Source: Rahnella aceris (GTDB lineage Bacteria > Pseudomonadota > Gammaproteobacteria > Enterobacterales > Enterobacteriaceae). Taken from it: a stretch of 64,000 nucleotides of DNA. The notes under the pieces are model-generated. The model was not told the origin of the DNA. It saw only the letters and a list, made by a program, of their open reading frames with translations, and ran no database searches. The position numbers and the translations under genes are program-made. Location: contig NZ_JAADJV010000004.1 of assembly GCF_011684115.1 (NCBI RefSeq), forward strand, positions 383,732 through 447,731, read 5' to 3'. Of this stretch, positions 22,066 through 31,314 are shown piece after piece (positions within the stretch are counted from its first letter, which is position 1; each line of letters starts with the position of its first letter).

Positions 22066-22953
22066 GTGGATAAGTTGCGGAATATCGAGGTCTTTATCAG
22101 CGTGGTAGAAACCGGGAATTTCAGTACAGCAGCGGAAAAGCTGGGGATTTCAGCAGTGATGGTCGGCAAGCATATTCAGCAGCTGGAAAAGTATTTGAAT
22201 GCCCGCCTGTTGCAACGCACCACACGCAAGCAAAGCCTGACGGATGCCGGTGAAGTGTTTTACGAGAACGGAAAACGGGTGCTGGAGCAGATGAAATTCA
22301 CCGAAAGCGCGATGGAAAGCCTGCAAAGCGTGCCGACCGGACTGCTGCGGATCAGCGCACCCGTATCACTCGGCTCCAGCGTGGTGGCGCCGATGCTGGC
22401 CCGTTATCTGCAAAAACACCCGAAAGTAAACGTGGAACTGATACTGAGCAACGCCAGGGTAGATTTGATCGCAGAGGGTTTTGACGCGGCGATCCGTATT
22501 GGCGAAATTGGCGATGACCGGCTGGTCGCCAAGCCGCTGAACCCTTATGAAATGGTGATCTGCGCTTCTGCAGATTATTTACAGCGTTTCGGCACGCCCG
22601 CGACGCCGGAAGATCTGAAAACGCACCCGTGCCTGGTGCATACCGTCTGGAATCAGAGTGAAGGCTGGCATCTGGCGAATGCAGAGCGCACCACGTCAGC
22701 GTGGCCGGTTAACAGCCGCTATGTATCCAACGACGGTCATGCGCTGCGCGCTGCCGCACTGGAAGGCGCCGGTTTGTTGCTGCAACCCAAAGTGTTACTG
22801 GCCGAAGATATCGCCAGCGGAAAACTGATCCCGGTACTTGAGTCTTTTATCCCGAAACCCCGGGCAGTGCATCTGGTTTATCTGCCCGATTTCAGGCCGC
22901 GCGCCAAACTGACCAGCCTGATTAACTTCATGACTGAACACGCCTTTTACTGA
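22066..22953 (+). CDS. LysR-family transcriptional regulator
   Basis: A 295-residue LysR regulator with the N-terminal winged helix-turn-helix (FISVVETGNFSTAAEKLGIS, then QLEKYLNARLLQRTTRK). A periplasmic-binding-protein-like effector domain follows from about residue 90, starting LLRISAPVSLGSSVVAPML. It belongs to the large group of regulators placed beside a divergently transcribed oxidoreductase. The start is GTG (DKLRNIEVF). It shares a 100-base intergenic region with the SDR gene, where its binding site should lie. The inducer is unknown. Confidence 0.9.
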   Translation: MDKLRNIEVFISVVETGNFSTAAEKLGISAVMVGKHIQQLEKYLNARLLQRTTRKQSLTDAGEVFYENGKRVLEQMKFTESAMESLQSVPTGLLRISAPVSLGSSVVAPMLARYLQKHPKVNVELILSNARVDLIAEGFDAAIRIGEIGDDRLVAKPLNPYEMVICASADYLQRFGTPATPEDLKTHPCLVHTVWNQSEGWHLANAERTTSAWPVNSRYVSNDGHALRAAALEGAGLLLQPKVLLAEDIASGKLIPVLESFIPKPRAVHLVYLPDFRPRAKLTSLINFMTEHAFY

Positions 22954-22973
22954 GCCTTACGCAAAATACAAAA

Positions 22974-22997
22974 CGGTAAGTGATCGCTCACTTACCG
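22974..22997. terminator. Terminator between the LysR gene and the chemoreceptor gene
   Basis: CGGTAAGTGA (22974-22983) pairs with TCACTTACCG (22988-22997), loop TCGC. On the minus strand it is followed by TTTTGTATTTT, so it mainly ends the chemoreceptor transcript; on the plus strand the T run is weak. Confidence 0.8.
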
Positions 22998-23028
22998 CTC
23001 AGTTTTGAACACTTTTAATCAGACGAAA

Positions 23029-24924
23029 TCAGAGCTTAAAGCCTGCTACCACGGTTTCCAGCTGAACGGTCTGATCCTGCATCGCCTGCGCAGCGGCAGA
23101 AACCTGTTCCACCAGCGCGGCGTTCTGCTGCGTGGCGTTATCCAGCTGCGTGATAGCCACATTTACCTGCTCAATGCCCAGACTTTGCTCCTGACTGGAA
23201 GACATGATTTCGTTCATCAGCGTCGCCACGTTGTTCACGCCACCCATGACTTCATCCATCGTCGTTCCGGCGGTCGCCACCAGTTCGCTGCCGGTGGCGA
23301 TATCCGCCACAGAATCCTCGATCAGCTTTTTGATTTCACGCGCGGAAGTGGCTGAGCGCTGTGCCAGACTGCGCACTTCGGATGCCACAACGGCGAAACC
23401 GCGTCCCTGTTCACCGGCACGCGCCGCTTCAACCGCCGCATTCAGCGCCAGAATGTTGGTCTGGAAAGCGATGCCGTCGATCACGCTGATGATATCGACG
23501 ATTTTATGTGAAGAGCGGGTGATCGAGCCCATGGTCTCAACCACCTGTTTCACCACGTCCGAGCCCCTCCCGGCAACAGCCGAGGCATCACGGGCCAACT
23601 GGTTAGCCCCTTCCGCATTGGCAGCGTTCTGTTTCACGGTGCTGGTCAGCTGTTCCATTGAGGCTGCCGTTTCGACAATCGAGCTGGCCTGTTCTTCGGT
23701 TCGTGCTGACAAGTCCAGGTTACCGCTGGCAATCTGGCGCGAAGCCGAAGTGATAGCCAGACTGCTGTCGCCAACCTGACGCAGAATGGATTGCAGGAAA
23801 GACAGGAAACCGTTGAAGTTCTGGTTGATCTGATTGAACTCAGGGCTGCGGCTTTCCGGTAAGCGCCGGGTTAAGTCGGCACCGCCCGCAGAAAGCTGGG
23901 CGATATTTTTATTCAGTGCCGCCAGCTGGCGCATGAAAATTTTAATCGCGGCGATCAGAACGATCAGCAACAGCAAGACCATCGGGATTTGAACCAGTCC
24001 GAGACTCGTCAGAATGCTGTGGCTGCGCGCCAGTAACTGACTGGTCGGCATGTCGGTGGCGATAAACCACGGCCCCTGAATGTTGCTCATAAACATGGTA
24101 TGCGACGTGCCGTCATTATCGTAGTCAGCCACCAGACTCGCCTGCCCGTTGATCTGATCCAGACTTTTGCGGATCTGCATCGCCAGCGGAGAAGTTTCGC
24201 CCAGTGAGGCCAGTTTCGGCAGTTTTTCATCCGTGGAATGACTGGTACCGACGATGGTGCCGTCTTTTTCCACGATATAAATCCTGGCGTGAACCTTTTT
24301 CTCCATCTCTGTCACCAGCTGGTTAAAGAACCCCAGTGTGACGTCAATGGTGGCGACGCCCCATTGCTTATCATCTTTGTAAATCGGCATCGCACAGTTA
24401 GTCCGCGGCTGGGTGCTGGCGTCATCGAAATAAGCAGGCGCCCAGACACACTGACCCTTTTCACCTTTTGATGCCGCCAGATACCACGACTGATCGAAAT
24501 AGTTTGGGGATTCGGCGCTGTTCCAGAAAGTATTGACCGTCAGTTGATTATTATTATTACGGGCAAAGAAGGTGCTGAATTTGATTTTGGCCGGATCGCG
24601 TTGGTTCGGCAGAGGCCAGATCCCGCCGCCAAACACGGCAGAGTCACCGTACTGATCAACCAGTGCCGGAAGTAAACGATCGATACTGTCGCTGTCCATT
24701 TGTGCAACAGTCTGGGTAATGGTGCGAACCTGTGACTCAACTTTATTCAGGCGGTCATTAATTGCCACCGCGACATCATCCACCTGATTAGCAACCAGAT
24801 TACTTTCTGTCTGTTTCAGCTGGGGAGCGATATACACCTGGATCACGATAAGCGTAACGATGATCAGCACAATAAAAAACAAGCTGATCAATGCGATAAA
24901 GCGGGATTGCGTCGTTTTTAACAT
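23029..24924 (-). CDS. Methyl-accepting chemotaxis protein
   Basis: A 631-residue chemoreceptor. In order it has TM1 ([21 protein letters not shown] split as [12 protein letters not shown] / IIVTLIVIQ, near 10-30), a periplasmic double-Cache domain (about 35-285, with [15 protein letters not shown] and [12 protein letters not shown], phrases typical of small-molecule-binding dCache), TM2 ([17 protein letters not shown]), HAMP, and the cytoplasmic signalling hairpin with the conserved tip [20 protein letters not shown]. It lacks the C-terminal NWETF pentapeptide that recruits CheR/CheB, ending VVAGFKL, so it depends on other receptors for adaptation or on the weak sites. The start MLKTTQSRF puts TM1 near the N-terminus; an ATG 18 codons earlier is possible. 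Ligand unknown. Confidence 0.88.
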   Translation of the reverse strand: MLKTTQSRFIALISLFFIVLIIVTLIVIQVYIAPQLKQTESNLVANQVDDVAVAINDRLNKVESQVRTITQTVAQMDSDSIDRLLPALVDQYGDSAVFGGGIWPLPNQRDPAKIKFSTFFARNNNNQLTVNTFWNSAESPNYFDQSWYLAASKGEKGQCVWAPAYFDDASTQPRTNCAMPIYKDDKQWGVATIDVTLGFFNQLVTEMEKKVHARIYIVEKDGTIVGTSHSTDEKLPKLASLGETSPLAMQIRKSLDQINGQASLVADYDNDGTSHTMFMSNIQGPWFIATDMPTSQLLARSHSILTSLGLVQIPMVLLLLIVLIAAIKIFMRQLAALNKNIAQLSAGGADLTRRLPESRSPEFNQINQNFNGFLSFLQSILRQVGDSSLAITSASRQIASGNLDLSARTEEQASSIVETAASMEQLTSTVKQNAANAEGANQLARDASAVAGRGSDVVKQVVETMGSITRSSHKIVDIISVIDGIAFQTNILALNAAVEAARAGEQGRGFAVVASEVRSLAQRSATSAREIKKLIEDSVADIATGSELVATAGTTMDEVMGGVNNVATLMNEIMSSSQEQSLGIEQVNVAITQLDNATQQNAALVEQVSAAAQAMQDQTVQLETVVAGFKL

Positions 24925-25247
24925 TTTTGGGTACTCGCAGGCAAAGCAGCGAGATCGCTGCTTAATTAGTAACGGCATTTTCTGGCGTTTCTTTATGTGG
25001 CTGTAGTAGATATATCTGGTGTAAGAATCTTATGAGTAAAAATCCAGAACATCATTCCAGTGAGATTCTTTCCCAATAAGAGATTAAGACTGTGATTACT
25101 TTCACTTTATGTTTATGAAAAACTGTATGAAAAGGGAAGAATGTGTGTGGCACTGCGGGGTTTAAGCGGTTTTTAATGATTTCTCTTAATGTTATTCTTT
25201 AGAACAATTGAGAAACTGCGGTCGAACCATTAATCATGGAGTGAACA
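24925..25247. other. Intergenic region between the chemoreceptor gene and yieE
   Basis: An AT-rich divergent promoter region. I could not find a convincing sigma-28 (TAAA-N15-GCCGATAA) site for the chemoreceptor, nor any gene or repeat. A GGAG at 25238-25241 precedes yieE. Confidence 0.4.
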
Positions 25248-25973
25248 ATGGCGTGCCATTTTGCAAGATGGGCAATGACGGATGCAGAACCGGATACACA
25301 CCGGTTGCCGCAAGAGATCGTATTATTTGCAAAACACCTTTCCGAAAAACAGCGCAAGCGTTTCTTAAACGGCCGCGTTCTGCTGGCAGAAATGATTTTC
25401 TATCTCTATGGAATCGCGGAACTTCCCAGCGTCATCACGTTACCTAGCGGTCGTCCGAGTTTTGAATCCCCTGATTTGCCTGATTTCAGTCTGGCGTATG
25501 CAGGAAGTACCGTCGGTGTTTTAATCAGCAGCGAAGGGAAAGTCGGCCTCGATCTCGAAATCATTCATGCCCGCAGTGCGCTGGTGAATCAGCAACAGCA
25601 ATTACAGCTTTCTGCGGTGGAGAAAACCTGGATTGCTATGCAATCCGATCCGGTGGAATCCTCTCTGCAACTGTGGTGTATCCGCCAGAGCATGCTGAAA
25701 ATGTCCGGCCTGAACGATCAGAGTCCGCTTACGCTCAGCCTGAATCCCGCTTCTGGTCGTTTACGGTCTACCGTAACGCCCGAGGCGCAGGTGATGAGCG
25801 ACATTGAAGGTTCCATTATCTGGTCATGTGCGCAGTCACCCTCGATTATCCGTTTGCAGTGCTGGCGTTACGAACCTGAAAACGGCTTCACCCGCACACA
25901 AACCCTGGCCACAGACCAGCAATCTGAATCACCACACTTCATGAAATTCATCAGCCTGCCACCCGCTAAATAA
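25248..25973 (+). CDS. yieE: YieE, phosphopantetheinyl transferase-like protein
   Basis: A 241-residue homologue of E. coli YieE (start MACHFARW..., shared LLAEMIFYLYGIAELP and TLPSGRPSF). It belongs to the 4'-phosphopantetheinyl transferase superfamily, whose members load acyl or peptidyl carrier proteins with the CoA arm. The metal-binding VGLDLE segment is present. However, the second signature, WxxKEA in active enzymes, reads LWCIRQSMLKM here, with Arg-Gln in place of Lys-Glu. The same loss is seen in E. coli YieE as I recall it, so the family may bind CoA without transferring it. It stands just upstream of chrR, the same pair order as in E. coli. Confidence 0.85.
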   Translation: MACHFARWAMTDAEPDTHRLPQEIVLFAKHLSEKQRKRFLNGRVLLAEMIFYLYGIAELPSVITLPSGRPSFESPDLPDFSLAYAGSTVGVLISSEGKVGLDLEIIHARSALVNQQQQLQLSAVEKTWIAMQSDPVESSLQLWCIRQSMLKMSGLNDQSPLTLSLNPASGRLRSTVTPEAQVMSDIEGSIIWSCAQSPSIIRLQCWRYEPENGFTRTQTLATDQQSESPHFMKFISLPPAK

Positions 25974-26064
25974 AACTTCACTTTTGTTTACGCCCGTCGT
26001 GCCGTTTTTCGTTTATGGTTACAGGCAGTTCCTTTCGCAAAGTCATCCATAACAGGAGTTACCC

Positions 26065-26634
26065 ATGTCAGCTCAACCACTGAAGTTTGTCACACTGTTA
26101 GGCAGTCTTCGTAAAGCGTCTTACAACGGAATGGTCGCCCGCACATTGCCAAAAGTGGCACCAGAGGGCATCAGCATTGAGGCGTTGCCTTCCATCGGTA
26201 CACTGCCGCTCTATGATGCAGATATTCAGCAGGAAGAAGGCTTTCCGGCGGATGTTGAAGCGATTGCGGAACAAATCCGTCAGGCGGATGGCGTCATTAT
26301 CGTCACGCCGGAGTATAACTACTCCGTTCCGGGCGGCCTGAAAAATGCGATCGACTGGATTTCCCGCCTGCCGAATCAGCCACTGGCCGGTAAGCCCGTG
26401 CTGATCCAGACCAGTTCAATGGGTCCGGTCGGCGGGGCACGTTGTCAGTATCATCTGCGTCAGATTCTGGTGTTCCTGGATGCGATGGTGATGAATAAAC
26501 CCGAATTTATGGGGGGTGTGATCCAGAATAAAGTGGATGAGCAAATCGGCGAAGTCATCGACCAGGGGACGCTCGATTTCCTGCGCGGCCAGCTGACGGC
26601 ATTTGCCGACTATACGCGCCGCGTCAGCCAATAA
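26065..26634 (+). CDS. chrR: NAD(P)H-dependent quinone/chromate reductase ChrR
   Basis: A 189-residue flavodoxin-fold FMN reductase matching E. coli ChrR (YieF). The FMN phosphate loop is LLGSLRKASYNG near the N-terminus and the isoalloxazine site is TPEYNYSVPGGLKNAIDW. It reduces quinones by two electrons, avoiding semiquinone and superoxide, and also reduces chromate and other metals in the cytoplasm. AGGAG lies 8 bases upstream. Separated from yieE by 91 bases and closed by a strong bidirectional terminator. Confidence 0.95.
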   Translation: MSAQPLKFVTLLGSLRKASYNGMVARTLPKVAPEGISIEALPSIGTLPLYDADIQQEEGFPADVEAIAEQIRQADGVIIVTPEYNYSVPGGLKNAIDWISRLPNQPLAGKPVLIQTSSMGPVGGARCQYHLRQILVFLDAMVMNKPEFMGGVIQNKVDEQIGEVIDQGTLDFLRGQLTAFADYTRRVSQ

Positions 26635-26653
26635 TTCCGGTCATCAGAAATGC

Positions 26654-26682
26654 AAACAGCCCGCAATGCGGGCTGTTTTTTT
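26654..26682. terminator. Bidirectional terminator between chrR and adeP
   Basis: AAACAGCCCGC (26654-26664) pairs with GCGGGCTGTTT (26668-26678), then a T run on the plus strand; the A/T flank also serves the convergent adeP. Confidence 0.9.
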
Positions 26683-26708
26683 ACAGGCGTTAAGCAGATT
26701 TCAGCGGA

Positions 26709-28046
26709 TTAATGCCCGTCGACAAACGCGATTTTCAGCACAAACAGCAGGGCTACGACCACCACACACGGGCTGATTTCTTTCCAGCGGCCGGTGCCCA
26801 GTTTCATCACCACGTAAGAGATGAAGCCCAGCGCGATACCTTCGGTGATCGAGAAGCTGAACGGCATCATTACCGCGGTCACGAACGCCGGAACCGCTTC
26901 GGTCAGGTCATCCCATGAAACGCGCGCGAGGCTGGACGTCATCAGCACGCCGACATAAATCAGCGCACCGGCCGCCGCGTATTCCGGCACCATCCCCGCC
27001 AGTGGGGAAATGAAGATCACCAGCAGGAACAGTAAACCGGTCACCACCGCCGTCAGACCGGTACGGCCGCCGACAGATACGCCGGAGGTGCTTTCAATAT
27101 AAGCGCCCACAGAAGACGTACCGATAAATGCCCCCGCCACGGAAGACACGCTGTCAACGTACAGCGCCTGTTTCATCTGCGGGAACTTGCCCTGCGCATC
27201 AGCCAGACCGGCTTTGTCGGTCACACCAATCAGCGTGCCGGAGGAGTCAAACAGGTTCACCAGCATGAAGGAGAAAATGACGCCCGCCAGACCGATATTC
27301 AGCGCGCCTTTCAAATCCACCTGACCGACAACCGTGGTGATGCTCGGCGGCATCGACCAGAAACCGGTGTAATGCACATCACCAATCATCAGGCCAATGA
27401 CTGTCGTGACAATAATCGACACCAGCACCGAGGCGTGGAAATTGCGCGACGCCAGCACGGCAATAATGAAGAACCCCAGCACACCGAGCAGCACGTTGTG
27501 CGAGGTCAGATTACCGATGGTCACGATGGTGTCAGGGTTCGGGACAATAATGCCGGCGTTTTTCAGCCCCATCATGCCGATAAACAGCCCGATACCGGCG
27601 GTAATGCCCACACGTAAACTGACCGGAATATTGGCAATCATCCAGTAACGGATGCGGAAAATAGTCAGCAGCAGCAAACCCACAGCACCCCAGAATATCG
27701 CGCCCATCCCGATCTGCCATGAAACCCCCATCGCGCCCACGACCACAAACGCAAAGAACGCATTCAGACCCATCGCCGGTGCCAGAGCGACCGGCAGGTT
27801 GGCGATCACGCCCATCAGGATGCTGCCGAACGCGGCAATCAGACAGGTAGTCACGAACACGGCCTGTTTATCCATCCCCGCAACACCCAGGATCTGCGGG
27901 TTCACGAAAACGATATAGACCATGGTCAGGAAGGTAGTTAAACCGGCGATAGTTTCGGTGCGTACGGTGGTGCCGTGCTGCGTCAGTTTAAACAGACGTT
28001 CAGCCAGACCTTTACCCGCAGTCGCATTGCTCTGTGGTGTGCTCAT
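26709..28046 (-). CDS. adeP: Adenine permease
   Basis: A 445-residue membrane protein, identical in length to E. coli AdeP (YieG), of the AzgA-like branch of the NCS2 nucleobase permeases. Predicted 12-14 helices. Conserved parts include TIAGLTTFLTMVYIVFVNPQ, split here as TIAGLTTFL / TMVYIVFVNPQ, the PAMGLNAFFAF motif and the SSVGAYIESTSGVSVGGRTG region of the substrate site. It imports adenine with protons across the inner membrane. Convergent with chrR and divergent from yieH, as in E. coli. Confidence 0.95.
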   Translation of the reverse strand: MSTPQSNATAGKGLAERLFKLTQHGTTVRTETIAGLTTFLTMVYIVFVNPQILGVAGMDKQAVFVTTCLIAAFGSILMGVIANLPVALAPAMGLNAFFAFVVVGAMGVSWQIGMGAIFWGAVGLLLLTIFRIRYWMIANIPVSLRVGITAGIGLFIGMMGLKNAGIIVPNPDTIVTIGNLTSHNVLLGVLGFFIIAVLASRNFHASVLVSIIVTTVIGLMIGDVHYTGFWSMPPSITTVVGQVDLKGALNIGLAGVIFSFMLVNLFDSSGTLIGVTDKAGLADAQGKFPQMKQALYVDSVSSVAGAFIGTSSVGAYIESTSGVSVGGRTGLTAVVTGLLFLLVIFISPLAGMVPEYAAAGALIYVGVLMTSSLARVSWDDLTEAVPAFVTAVMMPFSFSITEGIALGFISYVVMKLGTGRWKEISPCVVVVALLFVLKIAFVDGH

Positions 28047-28198
28047 TGGTGAGTTCCAAAATGGGGGAAAAACAATCGGGGGGTATCCTAAGGATTTTAG
28101 CCCGAAAGCGCCAGCACTGGATGTATGGGATTAAATCTATCGTTCGGGTACAGTGCCATAATGCACGCCAATAGATGAAACGCTCACAGGGAGAAAGT

Positions 28199-28864
28199 AT
28201 GTCACAGGTTGAATGTGTCTTTTTTGATTGCGACGGTACGCTGGTGGACAGTGAATTGTTGTGCTGCGAAGCCTATGTCGAAATGTTCGCGCATTTTGGT
28301 GTGACGGTTTCATTCGACGAAATGTATAAGAAATACAAAGGCGTCAAACTTTACGAAATCGTCGCGATCGTCAATAAAGAGCACGGTATCGACGTGCCGA
28401 AAGAAGAAATGGAAGTCGTGTTTCGCCAGCATGTTGCCCGTCTTTTCGACAGCAAACTTGAACCTATTGACGGCGCACGCGAGTTACTGGAACAAATCAC
28501 CGTGCCGATGTGTGTCGTCTCAAACGGACCGGTCACCAAAATGCAGCACTCTCTCGGCCTGACCGGATTGCTGCCTTTTATGGGGGATAAGTTATTCAGC
28601 GGCTATGATTTACAGCGCTGGAAACCCGATCCTGCCGTCTTGTACAAAGCAGCCGACGTCATGAACGTGCCGGTGGAAAACTGCATTCTGGTAGAAGATT
28701 CCGTGGCAGGCGCACAGGCCGGGATCACCGCAGGCATCCCGGTGTTTTACTACTGCGCCGATCCGCATAACCCGCCGCTGGATCACCCGCTGGTGACCAC
28801 TTTCCACGACATGCGCGAACTGCCGGGGATCTGGCGGGAGATGGGGTATCAGGTCACTCGCTGA
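28199..28864 (+). CDS. yieH: HAD-family phosphatase YieH (6-phosphogluconate phosphatase)
   Basis: A 221-residue HAD hydrolase of the beta-phosphoglucomutase-like subfamily. Motif I is FFDCDGTLVDSE with the two aspartates, motif II is VVSNGP, the lysine is in RWKPDP, and motif IV is VEDSVAGAQAG. The E. coli protein prefers 6-phosphogluconate in tests, so it may adjust sugar phosphate pools in the cytoplasm. The start is MSQVECVFFDC, with AGGGAGAAAG just ahead; a longer frame adds 8 residues. Its last 11 bases overlap the end of the convergent TIM-barrel gene. Confidence 0.93.
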   Translation: MSQVECVFFDCDGTLVDSELLCCEAYVEMFAHFGVTVSFDEMYKKYKGVKLYEIVAIVNKEHGIDVPKEEMEVVFRQHVARLFDSKLEPIDGARELLEQITVPMCVVSNGPVTKMQHSLGLTGLLPFMGDKLFSGYDLQRWKPDPAVLYKAADVMNVPVENCILVEDSVAGAQAGITAGIPVFYYCADPHNPPLDHPLVTTFHDMRELPGIWREMGYQVTR

Positions 28865-29684
28865 GTGATTTTTCGTAAGCCTGCATCCGCTTTTCCAGCT
28901 CCGTCAGAGATCGCAGGCCATCAGCCAGCGGCAGGGTTTTATCATTGAAGATTTCCAGTGACCAGGGGCCGGTGAAACCTTTACGGTTCAGCGTGCTGAC
29001 AAAATCCACCAGCGGTAAATCGCCCTGCCCCGGATAACAGCGGTAACTACGGCTCCACTGCTGCACGTTCATGTCTTTGAACGGTACATCGGCCAGTTGC
29101 AGGAAACAGATTTTTTCCAGCGGCACTTCATCCAGACGGTCAAGATTGTCGCCCACGGCGAGAATATGAAAGCTGTCGAGCACAATGCCCAGCGCCGGAC
29201 TGTTCACCTCGCGTACGCGATCCCACGCCTGGCGGTAACGGTTGACGTGTTTACCCCATGCCAGCGCTTCATAGCCGATACGGATGTCATACAGCTCCGC
29301 CATTTCCGCCAGCGCAGCGAGATCGGCAATCTGCACTTCCCGCTCCGGTGAACTTTCCGGATCGGTGTTGCTGCACACCAGTAAATGATCGCAGCCAAGC
29401 TCGCTCATCAGGTCGAACTGGCGGCGTGCACTGGCGAGTTTTTCAACCCGCTTCTCTGCCGGAACCCCTTCGAAATCACGGAAAGGTTGCAGCAGGAAAA
29501 TGCGCAGGCCGAGAGAATCGGCGAGGTTACGGATAGCCGCCGGTTTGACAGGACTTTTAAGCAAATCGTCTTCGAATATTTCCACACCATCAAATCCTGC
29601 AGCCGCAATGGCGGTAAGTTTTTCAGGCAAGGTTCCTGGTACTGAAACTGTCGCAATAGAATGTAACCGGGTGGTTGCAGGCAA
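28854..29684 (-). CDS. 3-dehydroshikimate dehydratase-like TIM-barrel protein
   Basis: A 276-residue xylose-isomerase-like TIM barrel. It resembles the AsbF/QuiC-type 3-dehydroshikimate dehydratases, which make protocatechuate from dehydroshikimate. Visible features are VEIFEDDL, LLQPFRDFEG, and candidate metal ligands Glu139 (YEALAWG), Asp170 with His173 (LDSFHI), Gln196 (LQLAD) and Glu244 (SLEIF), in the order and spacing I recall for that family. It would let the cell use quinate or shikimate through the beta-ketoadipate route, though no further pathway genes lie here. A sugar or inositol isomerase/epimerase is the alternative. A divergent TetR gene 110 bases away is the probable regulator. 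Confidence 0.75.
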   Translation of the reverse strand: MPATTRLHSIATVSVPGTLPEKLTAIAAAGFDGVEIFEDDLLKSPVKPAAIRNLADSLGLRIFLLQPFRDFEGVPAEKRVEKLASARRQFDLMSELGCDHLLVCSNTDPESSPEREVQIADLAALAEMAELYDIRIGYEALAWGKHVNRYRQAWDRVREVNSPALGIVLDSFHILAVGDNLDRLDEVPLEKICFLQLADVPFKDMNVQQWSRSYRCYPGQGDLPLVDFVSTLNRKGFTGPWSLEIFNDKTLPLADGLRSLTELEKRMQAYEKSLSE

Positions 29685-29794
29685 AATAGTGTCCTTTTAG
29701 TCAGGCTTCGATACTTACAGTAGTGGACCCTCACGCCACATTCGTCAAGTGCGGCGAAGTTGTATGAACGCACAGATTGTAACTGGGCTAAGCA

Positions 29795-30487
29795 ATGGTT
29801 AATCTCTGTGGCGAGAATGTGGTTAATGAAGAGGATAAGACGCTGAGCAGCCAAAGTTCCCCGGCGCCGGGACGTAAAAATGATCCGATAGGACTCAGGC
29901 AGCGCATTTTCGACAGCGCTCTGGCTGAATTCGCTGAATCCGGTCTGATGGGCGCGCGCATGGAAAATATCGCCTCCAATGCCAGCACCACGAAACGTAT
30001 GGTGGTCTACCACTATAAGACCAAAGAAGCCCTGTACATGTTGGTTCTGGAACACGTTTATCGCGGTATTCGCCAGCACGAGCTGGAGCTGGACTTATCT
30101 TCGTTGCCACCTGCGGAAGCGATCGTCAAACTGGTAGAAGCCAGCTTCGATTTCCATGTCTCACACCCGGAATTTATCCGTATTGTATCGACAGAAAACA
30201 TGCTGCGCGGCCGCTTTATCCGCCAGTCCACCAGCATCCGTGAGATCAACAAAACGGCATTAACGCTGCTGGAAGATATCCTTGAACGCGGCAAACAAAG
30301 CCATCTGTTTAAGGAAGATGCGCAGGCGCGCGACGTTCACCGCCTCATCAGCAGCCTGTGTGTGCACCAGGTCGCCAACCAATATACGTTCGGCGCTTTG
30401 TTTGAAAATCCGGATGAGGTGGATTTACAGACCGCCCATTACCGGCAGTTGGCCGTACAGGTCGCGCTGCGCTATGTGATGAAATAA
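29795..30487 (+). CDS. TetR-family transcriptional regulator
   Basis: A 230-residue TetR/AcrR repressor. The N-terminal helix-turn-helix covers RIFDSALAEFAESGLMGARM and IASNASTTKRMVVYHYKTKEALY (quoted in parts), and an all-helical ligand domain follows. About 27 poorly conserved residues precede the DNA-binding domain, so translation may start later, for example at a GTG near residue 9. Divergent from the dehydroshikimate dehydratase-like gene, it probably represses that gene and itself until an aromatic precursor such as quinate or dehydroshikimate is present. That is inference from position. Confidence 0.88.
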   Translation: MVNLCGENVVNEEDKTLSSQSSPAPGRKNDPIGLRQRIFDSALAEFAESGLMGARMENIASNASTTKRMVVYHYKTKEALYMLVLEHVYRGIRQHELELDLSSLPPAEAIVKLVEASFDFHVSHPEFIRIVSTENMLRGRFIRQSTSIREINKTALTLLEDILERGKQSHLFKEDAQARDVHRLISSLCVHQVANQYTFGALFENPDEVDLQTAHYRQLAVQVALRYVMK

Positions 30488-30523
30488 TTGCGCTGACCGG
30501 ACGCGGGTATAAGATCGGAAAGC

Positions 30524-30550
30524 AAAAAGGCCTCGTCAGAGGCCTTTTTT
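30524..30550. terminator. Bidirectional terminator between the TetR gene and phoU
   Basis: AAAAAGGCCTC (30524-30534) pairs with GAGGCCTTTTT (30539-30549), loop GTCA, with A and T runs at both ends, so it works in both directions for these convergent genes. Confidence 0.93.
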
Positions 30551-30572
30551 GTGGAGCGATGTCAGTAAACCC

Positions 30573-31304
30573 TTATTCTTTCGGCACATCTTTACCGTCT
30601 GTCAGCAATTTATCCAGCGCATCGCCGCCCACATGACGGAAATCCTGACCTTTCACAAAGTAGAAAATGAATTCGCAAATGTTCTGGCAACGGTCACCGA
30701 TACGTTCGATAGAACGGGCGCAGAACAGTGCGGTCAGCACGCTTGGAATCGTGCGTGGATCTTCCATCATGTAGGTCATCAGCTGGCGCACAATGCCTTC
30801 ATATTCCTGATCCACTTTTTTATCTTCACGGTAAATACGCACCGCTTCGTCAAGATCCATACGCGCAAATGCATCCAGCACATCATGCAGCATCTCTACG
30901 GTATGGCGGCCCAGCGATTCCAGGCTGACCAGCAACGGCTGATGCAAATGTGAGAATTTTTCCAGCGCCGTGCGGCAGATTTTATCTGCCACGTCACCGA
31001 TACGCTCGAGTTCAGAAATGGTTTTGATAATCGCCATCACCAAACGTAAATCGCTGGCGGTTGGCTGGCGCTTGGCAATGATGCGCACACAAGCTTCGTC
31101 GATCGCCACTTCCATCAGGTTAACTTTGTCATCACCTTTGATGACGCGTTGCGCCAGTTCGGCATCCTGATTGTGCATCGCCGTGATGGCGTCAGTCAGT
31201 TGTTGCTCAACCAGGCCGCCCATCGCCAGAACCTGCGTACGGATATGTTCAAGCTCAGCATTGAACTGGCCAGAAATGTGTTTGTTTAAGTTCAGGTTGT
31301 CCAT
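30573..31304 (-). CDS. phoU: Phosphate signalling complex protein PhoU
   Basis: A 243-residue protein with the two three-helix PhoU repeats, each with the metal-binding E/DxxxD pattern ([13 protein letters not shown] and [13 protein letters not shown]). Start [19 protein letters not shown] is the E. coli start with few changes. PhoU connects the Pst transporter to the PhoR kinase and turns off the Pho response when phosphate is plentiful. Last gene of pstSCAB-phoU; 10 bases after pstB; ends at a bidirectional terminator. Confidence 0.97.
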   Translation of the reverse strand: MDNLNLNKHISGQFNAELEHIRTQVLAMGGLVEQQLTDAITAMHNQDAELAQRVIKGDDKVNLMEVAIDEACVRIIAKRQPTASDLRLVMAIIKTISELERIGDVADKICRTALEKFSHLHQPLLVSLESLGRHTVEMLHDVLDAFARMDLDEAVRIYREDKKVDQEYEGIVRQLMTYMMEDPRTIPSVLTALFCARSIERIGDRCQNICEFIFYFVKGQDFRHVGGDALDKLLTDGKDVPKE

Positions 31305-31314
31305 TCTTTGTACC

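Noticed and set aside
24925..25247. Possible sigma-28 flagellar promoter for the chemoreceptor
   Set aside because: No acceptable TAAA-N15-GCCGATAA match on the minus strand.
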